Assembly (NCBI GenBank): GCA_024643545.1
Contig: JAHEMR010000038.1
Coordinates: 1 to 59,768 of the forward strand
Origin: Crocinitomicaceae bacterium
Lineage (GTDB): Bacteria > Bacteroidota > Bacteroidia > Flavobacteriales_D > Crocinitomicaceae
Direction: 5' to 3'
DNA length: 59,768 nucleotides
The position numbers and the translations under genes were made by a program. Positions 1 to 7,907 of this stretch are shown in pieces; the first letter of the stretch is position 1, and every line of letters begins with the position of its first letter. The notes under the pieces were generated by a model. That model searched no databases, was not told the DNA's origin, and was given only the letters and a program-made list of their open reading frames with translations.

Positions 1-183
1 ACCCGCTCCAATATATGTAGAATCTGTAGCAATTAGCGCGGAGCACTGAAAGACGTAATAATCATTAGTGACGAAGCCAGCAGATGGGGTCCAGTATTTC
101 TCAAAGTAATCGGGGTGATTGGTCTGTTGTGTGAAAGCAAATGAATAAATTGACAGGGATATGAATAAAATTATGTTTTTCAT
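1..183 (-). CDS. Secreted protein of unknown function, 5' part only
   Basis: Reading leftward from an ATG at 183, 61 codons stay open to the window edge, so this is the N-terminal part of a longer gene. Residues 1-20 (MKNIILFISLSIYSFAFTQQ) are a clear Sec signal peptide. The following mature start, rich in aromatic residues, is not one I recognise. A 25-bp motif about 60-83 bp upstream of the ATG (242-266) recurs upstream of another secreted-protein gene at 3137. It is probably a cell-surface or exported protein; whether it ends in a T9SS tail cannot be seen here. Confidence 0.6.
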   Translation of the reverse strand, partial: MKNIILFISLSIYSFAFTQQTNHPDYFEKYWTPSAGFVTNDYYVFQCSALIATDSTYIGAG

Positions 184-241
184 AGAAATAGATTTTGATT
201 CGATAAATCTAATTTATAATTTCTTGGCGCACAAACCCTTT

Positions 242-266
242 CGTTCATCTTAGAACATGTACTAAA
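242..266 (-). promoter_or_regulatory. Repeated upstream motif, copy 1
   Basis: The + strand reads CGTTCATCTTAGAACATGTA followed by CTAAA. A near-identical string, differing by one inserted base and one change just after CGTTCAT, lies at 3231-3256. Both copies are upstream of minus-strand genes for exported proteins, at similar distance from the start codon. The inner part GAACATGTAC is a near-palindrome. A shared operator is inference. Confidence 0.4.
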
Positions 267-437
267 GTTTGAATTATGGGTGCTCAGATGTCTATTTTGA
301 GCTTACTATTTGAATTACGGATTCCGAAAAAAAAGAAAGGCAACTTTGATGGCTTCAAAATAGAGCCTCATTCTTAGCACTGGGTCCTAAAATATTTCCT
401 GCGATCGAACGTTATTAGTGAAACTTTAAAAATAGGT

Positions 438-1784
438 ATGAAATTTTTCTTTTTTATGATGTCCTTAATGGCATTGAAGGGCTTTGCTCAAACAACAAAT
501 TACACGGACGTAGGGGTTATTGTCAATCTCAACAGTCCAGTTTCCATGCAAATTGGCAGTTATTTTCAACAGGCCCGTAACATCCCAAATCAAAACATGA
601 TTTATGTATCAGTGCCAACAACAGAGGTGATCAATGATACCGAATTCAATCAATTGCGCACACAAATTGAAAATTACTTGGTGAGCCAAAACCTGCAGGA
701 CTCCATGAATTACCTTGTGACAACTAAAGGAGTGCCGTTAAAGCGCAATAGCATCGATTGCGTAGTGAATTCGGGGAGTGGTGACTGTGGGTCGGTGGAT
801 GCTGAATTGAGTTTGATTTTGGGAACCCATCAAAATCAAATTGGTCAACCTTCGGCATTTGTAAATCCTTATTTTAATCAAAACGAACATTTCAGCCGTG
901 CGCAATATGGAATTTATTTGGTAACACGTCTGGATGCTTATTCACAAGAAGACGTCTTGCACATGATTGATGGCAGTGGTCCTTTAACTGTGGTCAATCA
1001 GCAAATTGCAACTGGAGTGATTGACTTAGTTGAGTCGTATGGCGGGGACACCACTTATTTTATGGATTCATACGTTCATCCTACTTACAACAACATGCTT
1101 GCTGAAAACTGGAATGCTACGACGGATGTAAGTCCAGCAGTATTGACGGATCAAATCAATGTGTTCTCATACTTTTACGTGGGACATGGTCCAGTTGATT
1201 CTATTCAAATGAACTACAAATGGTTGCCCGGTTCTTTTTCAGCGCTTTCCACCTGCAGTTCGGCAGAAACGTTTGATGCGCAAAGCAATCCGAATGAAAC
1301 GTTCTATATAGCGAATCTCATCAAAGATGGTTGTACTGCAGCGCATGGATATGTCAATTGCATCTTTGTTACCCAACTATTCAAAGCGGATATTCTCGTA
1401 AATCGCTACTTAAATCCAATAGCGCATTACAACTTGGCGGAAAGTTATTACATGGCTGATGCAACTCTTTCCTATCAAAGTGTGATTATTGGCGACCCGA
1501 AAGCATCGATTGTGATCGATAATGGTGCTGGCTTGTCATCCATGCAGACACATTCTTTCCGTTTATACCCGAATCCAAGTACAGGATCCTTTCGCATCAA
1601 GGGATTAGAACAACTACAAGGTAACGTTTCCATTGCCATTACCAATAGCCTCGGAATGCGCGTTTATATGGATGATGAGGTTTTTGACAATGAAACCTAC
1701 CAACTCGAAGAATCAGGTGTTTATTTCATTTCCATCTTGGAGGATGGACAATTAGTTGGCACCGAACGATTGGTAAAACACTAG
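438..1784 (+). CDS. TIGR03790-like exported protein with T9SS sorting domain
   Basis: The 448-aa product has an N-terminal signal peptide (about residues 1-18, ending GFAQ). The body matches what I know of the TIGR03790 family: GVIVNLNSPVSMQIGSYF near the start, then a YLVTTKGVPLK stretch, then a VGHG region around residue 250. The last ~75 residues are a type IX secretion tail beginning LYPNPSTGSF, with a final beta-rich segment ending in a basic KH. It should therefore be exported through the outer membrane and either released or surface-anchored. The family's biochemical function is not known to me. It is transcribed convergently with the next gene across a strong hairpin terminator. Confidence 0.75.
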   Translation: MKFFFFMMSLMALKGFAQTTNYTDVGVIVNLNSPVSMQIGSYFQQARNIPNQNMIYVSVPTTEVINDTEFNQLRTQIENYLVSQNLQDSMNYLVTTKGVPLKRNSIDCVVNSGSGDCGSVDAELSLILGTHQNQIGQPSAFVNPYFNQNEHFSRAQYGIYLVTRLDAYSQEDVLHMIDGSGPLTVVNQQIATGVIDLVESYGGDTTYFMDSYVHPTYNNMLAENWNATTDVSPAVLTDQINVFSYFYVGHGPVDSIQMNYKWLPGSFSALSTCSSAETFDAQSNPNETFYIANLIKDGCTAAHGYVNCIFVTQLFKADILVNRYLNPIAHYNLAESYYMADATLSYQSVIIGDPKASIVIDNGAGLSSMQTHSFRLYPNPSTGSFRIKGLEQLQGNVSIAITNSLGMRVYMDDEVFDNETYQLEESGVYFISILEDGQLVGTERLVKH

Positions 1785-1803
1785 GTAAAACTTGAATCAA
1801 TGT

Positions 1804-1835
1804 AAAAACAGCGCTGGACTCGGCGCTGTTTTTTT
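1804..1835. terminator. Bidirectional intrinsic terminator
   Basis: The perfect 8-bp stem AACAGCGC/GCGCTGTT (1807-1814 with 1823-1830) encloses an 8-nt loop. It is flanked by an A-run on the left and a T-run on the right. It sits between the convergent genes ending at 1784 and 1845 and can serve both. Confidence 0.85.
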
Positions 1836-1844
1836 GTTTTGTAG

Positions 1845-3137
1845 TTACATCACCCGCACCTGTCTTACCACTGTTTTTCCTTCACTACTCACCTTCACTA
1901 AGTAATTTCCTGAATGCAAGAATCGACAATCAACTTCGAAATGTGTGCTTTGGATTCCGGTGTATTTGGATAGACTACGGCCTGTTAGGTCACAGATTTC
2001 CAGTTGTTCTATCAAAGAGCTTGATTCAATGTTCAGTTCGTTGATCGCTGGATTTGGATAAACCTGAAGGGATAGTTCATCGGCATCGTTTGTTAATCCA
2101 ACGTTTTGCAGCGGTTGCGTGACATAATTCGTGGTGATGCCACCTGCGTTTGTGGTTTTCATTAATTTGAAAAAACTTGAATCATAATTAAGGGCAAGGG
2201 CAAAGGCTGTGTTGTTGTCTACGAAGTCTAATCTTAAAAACACAAGTACTGAATCTGATGGAAGTGTACAATCCTGTTTGAAAAAACTTTGACCACCATC
2301 GATGCTTCGCAATGGCCTTCCGCTGTTCGCGAATATCCCGCTTGGATTGATAGCGACATCGTAAATTCCATCTTCAAAAAAGTGAAGTACTGTGGTGTTT
2401 CCTCCAAGTTCAGAAATGGTAAGAGCGAACAATATGTTTCCCCAGCCATCATTGCAAAAATTCGATCGAATTATTGTGTCCCCGTAAGAACTCGTGAATC
2501 CAACGCCTCCTATCCCGAAGCAATCGATTATGGTTGTTTGTGCAGCAAGGGAAGTTGTATTCGTTAAATACACGTCATTGTTGTAAAAGGAAGCCACCTC
2601 CGAACCTAAATTGACTGGAAATTGTCCAGAGGGGGAGTTCAGTAAGGTCCAATTCGTTCCGTAGTTGTTCGTATAAAACAACCCATCGTAACAACTGACA
2701 AATCCGGTACTATCATTAGTGAATACCATGCAATCATTTTCTAAAATGCCTATCGTGTTGAATATTTCATGCTGGCTCCAAGTTTGACCTGCATCCATTG
2801 AACGATATATTTGTTTGCTTTGATAAGAACCGGGATTCACAATTAAATTACCCGCAGCATAGATAATGGAATCTGTTACCATGACAATACATTTAAAATC
2901 ACCTTCAACGGTCGTCAAAGAATCCCAGGTAATGCCACCGTCTATCGTTCGATAAAAAGTATTCGTGCTACCCGAAGGGGGATTGTATGGTGAAATCAAA
3001 AAACCATTTTGTTCATTGATAAAATCAAAAGCATTGATCGATTGAATCTTTGATGTTGTATTAAATGTTTTCACTGGACTCCATTGCGAATAAGCAATGT
3101 TGCAGACAAGAAGGCTGAGGAGAAGTAGTTTCATCAT
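1845..3137 (-). CDS. Exported BNR/YCF48-like repeat protein with T9SS tail
   Basis: The 430-aa product has a short signal peptide (about residues 1-17, NIAYSQ). The body contains repeated 'RTxDGGxTWxxL' signatures (TIDGGITWDSL, SMDAGQTWSQH, SIDGGQSFFKQ). These are typical of BNR/Ycf48-type beta-propeller repeats found in many Bacteroidetes exported proteins. The C-terminus is a T9SS sorting domain starting QVYPNPAINELNI and ending VVRQVRVM. It probably forms a propeller on the cell surface or in the medium; the ligand is unknown. The family assignment rests on repeat signatures only. Confidence 0.75.
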   Translation of the reverse strand: MMKLLLLSLLVCNIAYSQWSPVKTFNTTSKIQSINAFDFINEQNGFLISPYNPPSGSTNTFYRTIDGGITWDSLTTVEGDFKCIVMVTDSIIYAAGNLIVNPGSYQSKQIYRSMDAGQTWSQHEIFNTIGILENDCMVFTNDSTGFVSCYDGLFYTNNYGTNWTLLNSPSGQFPVNLGSEVASFYNNDVYLTNTTSLAAQTTIIDCFGIGGVGFTSSYGDTIIRSNFCNDGWGNILFALTISELGGNTTVLHFFEDGIYDVAINPSGIFANSGRPLRSIDGGQSFFKQDCTLPSDSVLVFLRLDFVDNNTAFALALNYDSSFFKLMKTTNAGGITTNYVTQPLQNVGLTNDADELSLQVYPNPAINELNIESSSLIEQLEICDLTGRSLSKYTGIQSTHFEVDCRFLHSGNYLVKVSSEGKTVVRQVRVM

Positions 3138-3230
3138 AAAATTAGTTAAGAAAATAGGTTGGTTTAATCTATAATATTCACTTTAGCTAGGCATAAATGT
3201 AATTTTAAATCATTGTATAAAAAAAACCTC

Positions 3231-3256
3231 CGTTCATTATTAGAACATGTACTAAA
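3231..3256 (-). promoter_or_regulatory. Repeated upstream motif, copy 2
   Basis: CGTTCATTATTAGAACATGT followed by ACTAAA on the + strand. It matches the motif at 242-266 apart from one inserted base and one change. It lies about 95-119 bp upstream of the ATG at 3137. Confidence 0.4.
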
Positions 3257-3481
3257 AAATATCAGATTCTAAGCAACGCGTTTTTCTATCAACAAAATAC
3301 CATGCATCTTCTTCTTTAACGTTGTTTTTCATCAAAGGAGGTGTGGTCATTTAAAAGCTCCATGCAATACCAAACAGATATTCTCCTTGTTCCAACTTGA
3401 AATCGCTTGGTTTACGAAAAGTAGCTGGACTTTTCCTCACGAAATGTTATCAACAATTGAGGTAAATCACTTGAAAGCAAG

Positions 3482-3489
3482 TATCTTTG
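3482..3489 (+). promoter_or_regulatory. Probable -7 element for the DUF4494-pdxH-peptidase operon
   Basis: TATCTTTG matches the Bacteroidetes -7 consensus TAnnTTTG, with a TTG at 3457-3459 about 22 bp upstream. The transcript would have a leader of roughly 13-16 nt before the ATG at 3509. Confidence 0.5.
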
Positions 3490-3508
3490 TAAGCTAAAAA
3501 ATTACCTC

Positions 3509-4132
3509 ATGAATAGTTGGTTTACCGTTAAAGTAAAATACACAAAACAATTAGAAAACGGATCGTTTAAACGTGTTTCCGAACCTTATTTATTAGCTGC
3601 CATGACCTTCACGGATGCAGAGGCGCGTATCTATGAGGAATTGGGTACGACCATTCGTGGTGAGTTCCAAGTAACCGGAATTGCACGAACGGATTTACAT
3701 GATATTTTTCAATACGACGACACAGAAACGTGGTTCAAATGTAAGGTGACTTACGACCGCATGGACGAAGAAGGTGAGAAGGCGAAAACGGTTTCTCAAA
3801 ATTTCTTGGTTTCTGCAGCGAACGTGAAAGAAGCCTATGAGCGCACCGTAGAAAGTTTGTCCACGATGATGATAGATTTCAACATTGCTTCCATCGTTTC
3901 TTCTCCAATCGTAGAGATCTTCCCTTACCGTGAAGAAGATGTTCAGAGTCCAGCTTTGAAGAAAATGAATGTAGAGGATGACATCGAAGAACGAACACCG
4001 GTTCGCGCGGTATTCTCTGCTTCTGGATCTGATTTCGACGATTCGGAGGAAGAAGTTTTTGTTGCGGATGAATCGGATAAGGATGCAACAAGTGAATTAG
4101 AGGACGATTTTTCGAATGACGAAGACGAATGA
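3509..4132 (+). CDS. DUF4494 family protein
   Basis: The 207-aa cytosolic protein has an N-terminal ~150-residue domain matching DUF4494 as I recall it. It begins MNSWFTVKVKYTKQLENG and contains two related strand-rich segments, WFTVKVKYTK and WFKCKVTYDR. The C-terminal ~60 residues are very acidic and low complexity (EDDIEERTP ... DDFSNDEDE), probably disordered. The molecular function is unknown. Its stop overlaps the pdxH start (ATGA), so the two are translationally coupled. It heads a three-gene operon with pdxH and an M16 peptidase. Confidence 0.8.
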   Translation: MNSWFTVKVKYTKQLENGSFKRVSEPYLLAAMTFTDAEARIYEELGTTIRGEFQVTGIARTDLHDIFQYDDTETWFKCKVTYDRMDEEGEKAKTVSQNFLVSAANVKEAYERTVESLSTMMIDFNIASIVSSPIVEIFPYREEDVQSPALKKMNVEDDIEERTPVRAVFSASGSDFDDSEEEVFVADESDKDATSELEDDFSNDEDE

Positions 4133-4770
4133 GTGAATGGTTGAAAAAATACCGTGAAAATCATGCGGATTTCGACAAAGGTTCTTTGAACGCTATCGGA
4201 ATGGATCCTTTTGCTGCGTTTTCCTCTTGGTTCGATGAAGCTGTCAACCATGGAGAAGTAGAAGCGAATGCGTTTGTCCTGAGTACGGCGACAGCGGAAG
4301 AAGGAGTGAGCTCGCGCATCGTTTATTTGAAAGAACTGAAGGACGAACGTTTTGTTTTTTACACGAACTACTTAAGTCAAAAAGGAAAGCAAATTGCGGC
4401 ACATTCAAAAGTGTCCATGTTGTTTTTCTGGCCAGGACTGCAACGCCAATTGCGCATCGAAGGAATCGCTGAGAAAATCGCTGAACAGGAAAGTGATGCG
4501 TATTTTTCTTCACGTCCGAGGGAAAGTCAACTGGGTGCTTGGGCATCAAGACAATCAGAATCTTTGGAAGGAGCAGGAGATTTAATCGCTGCTTTTGAAC
4601 GATACGATCAAGAATTCCCGAACGATGTTCCGCGTCCACCACATTGGGGAGGATACGCGATTCAAGCCACGAGCATCGAATTCTGGCAAGGACGTCCATC
4701 GCGCTTACACGATCGCATCGTGTTTTTAGCGGAGAATGGTTCTTGGAAACAAATCCGTAAAAATCCATAA
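4129..4770 (+). CDS. pdxH: Pyridoxamine 5'-phosphate oxidase
   Basis: The 213-aa product has the usual length of this FMN enzyme, which oxidises pyridoxine or pyridoxamine phosphate to pyridoxal phosphate with oxygen. Visible signatures are SSRIVYLKEL with FVFYTNYLSQKGKQI (FMN and substrate region), FFWPGLQRQLRIEG, SRPRESQLGAWAS, and the C-terminal EFWQGRPSRLHDRI. It overlaps the DUF4494 gene by 4 bp. Its final A is also the first base of the next ATG (TAATG), so coupling is tight on both sides. It supplies PLP, the cofactor of enzymes such as the aminotransferase at 35273. Confidence 0.95.
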   Translation: MSEWLKKYRENHADFDKGSLNAIGMDPFAAFSSWFDEAVNHGEVEANAFVLSTATAEEGVSSRIVYLKELKDERFVFYTNYLSQKGKQIAAHSKVSMLFFWPGLQRQLRIEGIAEKIAEQESDAYFSSRPRESQLGAWASRQSESLEGAGDLIAAFERYDQEFPNDVPRPPHWGGYAIQATSIEFWQGRPSRLHDRIVFLAENGSWKQIRKNP

Positions 4771-6005
4771 TGCGAAAATTTCAACCAACGTGTCATACCT
4801 TATCGAATGGAATCCGAGTGGTTCACTTGCAGGTTCCAAATCAAGTGGCGCATTTAGGCTTTTTCTTTTCGGCTGGATCACGCTATGAACAAGCGCACGA
4901 AGTTGGACTTGCACATTTCCTGGAACATTGTTTGTTCAAAGGAACCAAGACACGCAATGCCTTGCACATCCTTTCACGGATTGATGCAGTTGGTGGAGAG
5001 TTAAATGCCTACACAGCGAAAGAAGAATTGTGTTTACACGCTTCTTTTTCAAAAGAACATACGAAAAGAGCCTTGGAATTGTTGGCTGATATCTCCATCA
5101 ATTCTACCTTTCCTGAAAAGGAAATTGAAAAGGAAAAAGAAGTGATTTTAGATGAAATCAATTCGTATTTAGATAGTCCTAGCGACAAAATATTCGATGA
5201 TTTTGAAGAACATTTGTTTAAAAATCATCCACTTGGAAATAACATTTTAGGAACGAAGGAAAGCGTTTCTAGTTTTACACAAGCGGATTTACAACGCTAC
5301 GTGAATGCGTATTTCACTGCAGATAATATGGTGGTTTCATACGTCGGAAACATGCCTTTCAAGAAATTGGAACCTTTGATGGAGGCGACTTTGAGTCACA
5401 TGCCGTTAACGGCGCCACGTAAGGATTTCTTGTCTTTTTCTTCCTATTCACCCTTTCAAATCCATGTAAAAGAAGCGAATTACCAAGCACATGCAGTATT
5501 GGGTGGAATCGCACCAAGTTACAAGAATGAAGATCGCATGGCGATGTCCTTGCTGATTAATATTCTGGGCGGACCCGCACTGAATTCCAAGTTGAATTTA
5601 TCTGTCCGCGAGAAGTATGGTTTAGCCTACACCGTCGAAGCAAGTTATTCATCCTTCGTAGATTCTGGCTTCTGGCAAATCTATTTCGGTTGTGAGGATA
5701 AGAACATCCACCGAACATTGGACTTAATTGACAAAGAATTGGTGAAGTTTCGATCCAAGGAATTGAGTTCACTGCAATTAACGCGTGCAAAGCAACAGTT
5801 TAAAGGTCAAATGGCCTTAGGAATGGATGTCAATGCAGGATTAATGCAAGGATTAGGGAAAAGCCTGTTGGCGTTTAATCAAATCGATACCATTCAAGAG
5901 ATTCACCAAGGAATTGATAAAATTACGGGTGCAGATATCTTGCGTTTAACGAATGAGTATTTGGCAAAAGACACGATTTCTTCGTTAATTTTCGGTGTCG
6001 AATAG
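4770..6005 (+). CDS. M16 family zinc metallopeptidase
   Basis: The 411-aa product carries the inverted zinc motif HxxEH (H49-F-L-E52-H53 in LAHFLEHCLFKGT), followed by GGELNAYT and a downstream glutamate region around residue 130. This is the single-length M16B-like form found next to pdxH in Bacteroidetes. The second half (VREKYGLAYTVEASYSS) carries the R/Y substrate-clamp signature of the family. No signal peptide is visible, so it is probably cytoplasmic. The substrate cannot be deduced. Its start overlaps the pdxH stop by one base. Confidence 0.9.
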   Translation: MRKFQPTCHTLSNGIRVVHLQVPNQVAHLGFFFSAGSRYEQAHEVGLAHFLEHCLFKGTKTRNALHILSRIDAVGGELNAYTAKEELCLHASFSKEHTKRALELLADISINSTFPEKEIEKEKEVILDEINSYLDSPSDKIFDDFEEHLFKNHPLGNNILGTKESVSSFTQADLQRYVNAYFTADNMVVSYVGNMPFKKLEPLMEATLSHMPLTAPRKDFLSFSSYSPFQIHVKEANYQAHAVLGGIAPSYKNEDRMAMSLLINILGGPALNSKLNLSVREKYGLAYTVEASYSSFVDSGFWQIYFGCEDKNIHRTLDLIDKELVKFRSKELSSLQLTRAKQQFKGQMALGMDVNAGLMQGLGKSLLAFNQIDTIQEIHQGIDKITGADILRLTNEYLAKDTISSLIFGVE

Positions 6006-6009
6006 GAAG

Positions 6010-6669
6010 TTAACGCCCACCAAAAATCGAACTTCCCACGCGAATCATGGTGCTCCGTTCTTCGATGGCGATTTGATAATCTCCTGACATTCCCATGGAA
6101 ATTTCTTTGAAATAAGTATTTTCCTTGAATTTAGTTGCTTTCAATTGATCAAAAATACCTTTTAGCGTTTGGAATTCATGGTGAATTTGTTGTTCGTCGT
6201 CTACAAACGAAGCCATTCCCATAACGCCAACCACACGAATGTTTTGACAGGATTGAAACGCGTCACTTTCGATTAATTCCTTTGCATCTTCCAAAGAAAG
6301 TCCGAACTTGGTTTCTTCTTGCGCAATGTGAAATTGCAAGAGGAGGTCAATGATTCGCTCGTTTTTCTCAGCTTGCTTATTGATTTCCACCAACAGTTTC
6401 AAACTATCCACTGCGTGAATCAGGTGAACAAAAGGGGCAATGTACTTGACTTTGTTGGTTTGTAGGTGTCCGATGAGGTGCCATTCGATGTCCTTTGGTA
6501 GCACTTCGTATTTATCGACCAACTCTTGTACTTTGTTTTCTCCGAAGGCACGTTGTCCAGCGTCGTAGGCTTCTTGTAAGTCGCTCACCGGTTTCGTTTT
6601 CGAAACAGCAATTAAAGACACGGAAGTAGGAAGGGTGGAGGTAATTTCCTTGATTCGTTCAGCAATCAT
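6010..6669 (-). CDS. YggS/PROSC family PLP-binding protein
   Basis: This is a 219-aa PLP homeostasis protein with the alanine-racemase-like fold. PLP is expected on K24 of AVSKTKP. Other signatures are FGENKVQEL, WHLIGHLQTNK and the C-terminal SMGMSGDYQIAI with RVGSSIFG. I chose the ATG at 6669 because it overlaps the stop of the upstream DUF1015 gene (ATGA), and family members begin close to this residue. A longer frame to 6720 adds 17 unlikely residues inside the neighbour. The ORF is convergent with the M16 peptidase, separated by only 4 bp. Confidence 0.92.
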   Translation of the reverse strand: MIAERIKEITSTLPTSVSLIAVSKTKPVSDLQEAYDAGQRAFGENKVQELVDKYEVLPKDIEWHLIGHLQTNKVKYIAPFVHLIHAVDSLKLLVEINKQAEKNERIIDLLLQFHIAQEETKFGLSLEDAKELIESDAFQSCQNIRVVGVMGMASFVDDEQQIHHEFQTLKGIFDQLKATKFKENTYFKEISMGMSGDYQIAIEERSTMIRVGSSIFGGR

Positions 6670-7898
6670 GCGTGCAATTGATAAATGGTGAGTCCACTTC
6701 GAAGTTTCGGTTCCACCCATGTAGATTTTGGTGGCATGTTCATTCCCGCGTCGGCCACTTCTTTCACTTGGTCAATGGTTGCTGGATGCAGGATAAATCC
6801 TACTTCGAATTTTCCAGAGTTGATTTTATCCTCTATGGAGGACAAGGATTCATTTCCAGGAACAAACTCCACTTGATTACTTGTTTTAAGGTCAACAATT
6901 CCAAGCAGCGGTTTTAGAATTAAATCGCTTAGAATAAAGGAGTCTAAACATTCCACCGGATTTGATTCATTGATGTAGGAATGATCTGGTTCGAAAAGAT
7001 ACCATTCACTGCCCATGCAGATGGTAAATTGGTGTTCTTTTTCTGGTTCAGCTGCTGTGGAAATGGCTTTCATGCTTCCCAATTCACTCATGGCAGAAAC
7101 AAATTCATCTTTGGTAAATCCGTTCAGGCTTTTTAACAAGCGATGGAATGCCAATATTTTCACTTGGTCTTTCGCTACAATGTAACTTAAAAAGTATCCA
7201 GTTTCCGCTGATGCTGTTCCTTGTGCTGCTTTCATTTGCGCATAGCGAACGGAGGATGCAGAACGGTGGTGTCCGTCTGCGATGTACAAGGCATCGACAT
7301 CTTTAAAAAGTGTTTGGCATTTTTTTGTTTGATCCGATGACAGAATCCAAAGTTCATGTTTGATGCGATCTGTTGTAGTAAACTCGTATTCTGGACGCCC
7401 ACTACTTACTTTTTGAATGAGTTCATTCAATCCTTCTTGAGGATCGTATGTCATTAAAACTGGCTCAGCATTGAATCCAACTTGATCCAAATATTGGGTA
7501 AAAACCTCTTCGCGCAGCGTTAACGTTTGCTCGTGTTTTTTGATGTCGTTATCGATGTATTCTTGAACACTGGCACCACCCACGATTCCGATCACGGAGA
7601 AATCTCCTTTCGATTGACGGTAGATGTACAAATGTTCTTCGGTATCTTGAATGAGAATTCCTTTATCCAAGAAATCGTTGAATTGGGTTTTGACCAATTG
7701 GAAACGTTCAATCGAATTTGCTTTCGTTTTAACCGTTGTGCTAAACTCTGGGTTAATGATGTGAAGAAATGTAAATGGATTGTCTTCCAATTTTGCTTTC
7801 AGCACATTTTTTTTGTAGGAATAATATGGCCTTGTTGCGACTAAATGTACTTTGTCACGAACAGGTCGAATTGCCTTGAATGCTGAAATATCGGACAT
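6666..7898 (-). CDS. DUF1015 family protein
   Basis: The 410-aa product has DUF1015 hallmarks: an N-terminal AFKAIRPVRDKV, a YIYRQS stretch, and the conserved ADGHHRSASSVRYAQ around residue 210. The histidine-rich DGHHR suggests a catalytic or metal/phosphate site, but the reaction is not established to my knowledge. It is coupled to yggS by a 4-bp overlap and follows the TonB receptor with a 9-bp gap. All three may share a transcript, though their functions look unrelated. Confidence 0.88.
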   Translation of the reverse strand: MSDISAFKAIRPVRDKVHLVATRPYYSYKKNVLKAKLEDNPFTFLHIINPEFSTTVKTKANSIERFQLVKTQFNDFLDKGILIQDTEEHLYIYRQSKGDFSVIGIVGGASVQEYIDNDIKKHEQTLTLREEVFTQYLDQVGFNAEPVLMTYDPQEGLNELIQKVSSGRPEYEFTTTDRIKHELWILSSDQTKKCQTLFKDVDALYIADGHHRSASSVRYAQMKAAQGTASAETGYFLSYIVAKDQVKILAFHRLLKSLNGFTKDEFVSAMSELGSMKAISTAAEPEKEHQFTICMGSEWYLFEPDHSYINESNPVECLDSFILSDLILKPLLGIVDLKTSNQVEFVPGNESLSSIEDKINSGKFEVGFILHPATIDQVKEVADAGMNMPPKSTWVEPKLRSGLTIYQLHA

Positions 7899-7907
7899 TA
7901 TTCTTCC

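Larger units (their letters stand above)
3138..3508. other. Divergent intergenic region (371 bp)
   Basis: This gap separates the minus-strand gene starting at 3137 from the DUF4494 operon at 3509. It holds copy 2 of the 25-bp motif (3231-3256) and a probable -7 promoter element (3482-3489). No ORF with coding character and no strong hairpin was seen between 3260 and 3450. Confidence 0.5.

Noticed and set aside
6670..6720. 17-residue N-terminal extension of YggS
   Set aside because: It lies inside the DUF1015 gene; ATG 6669 gives the standard coupling overlap and family length.
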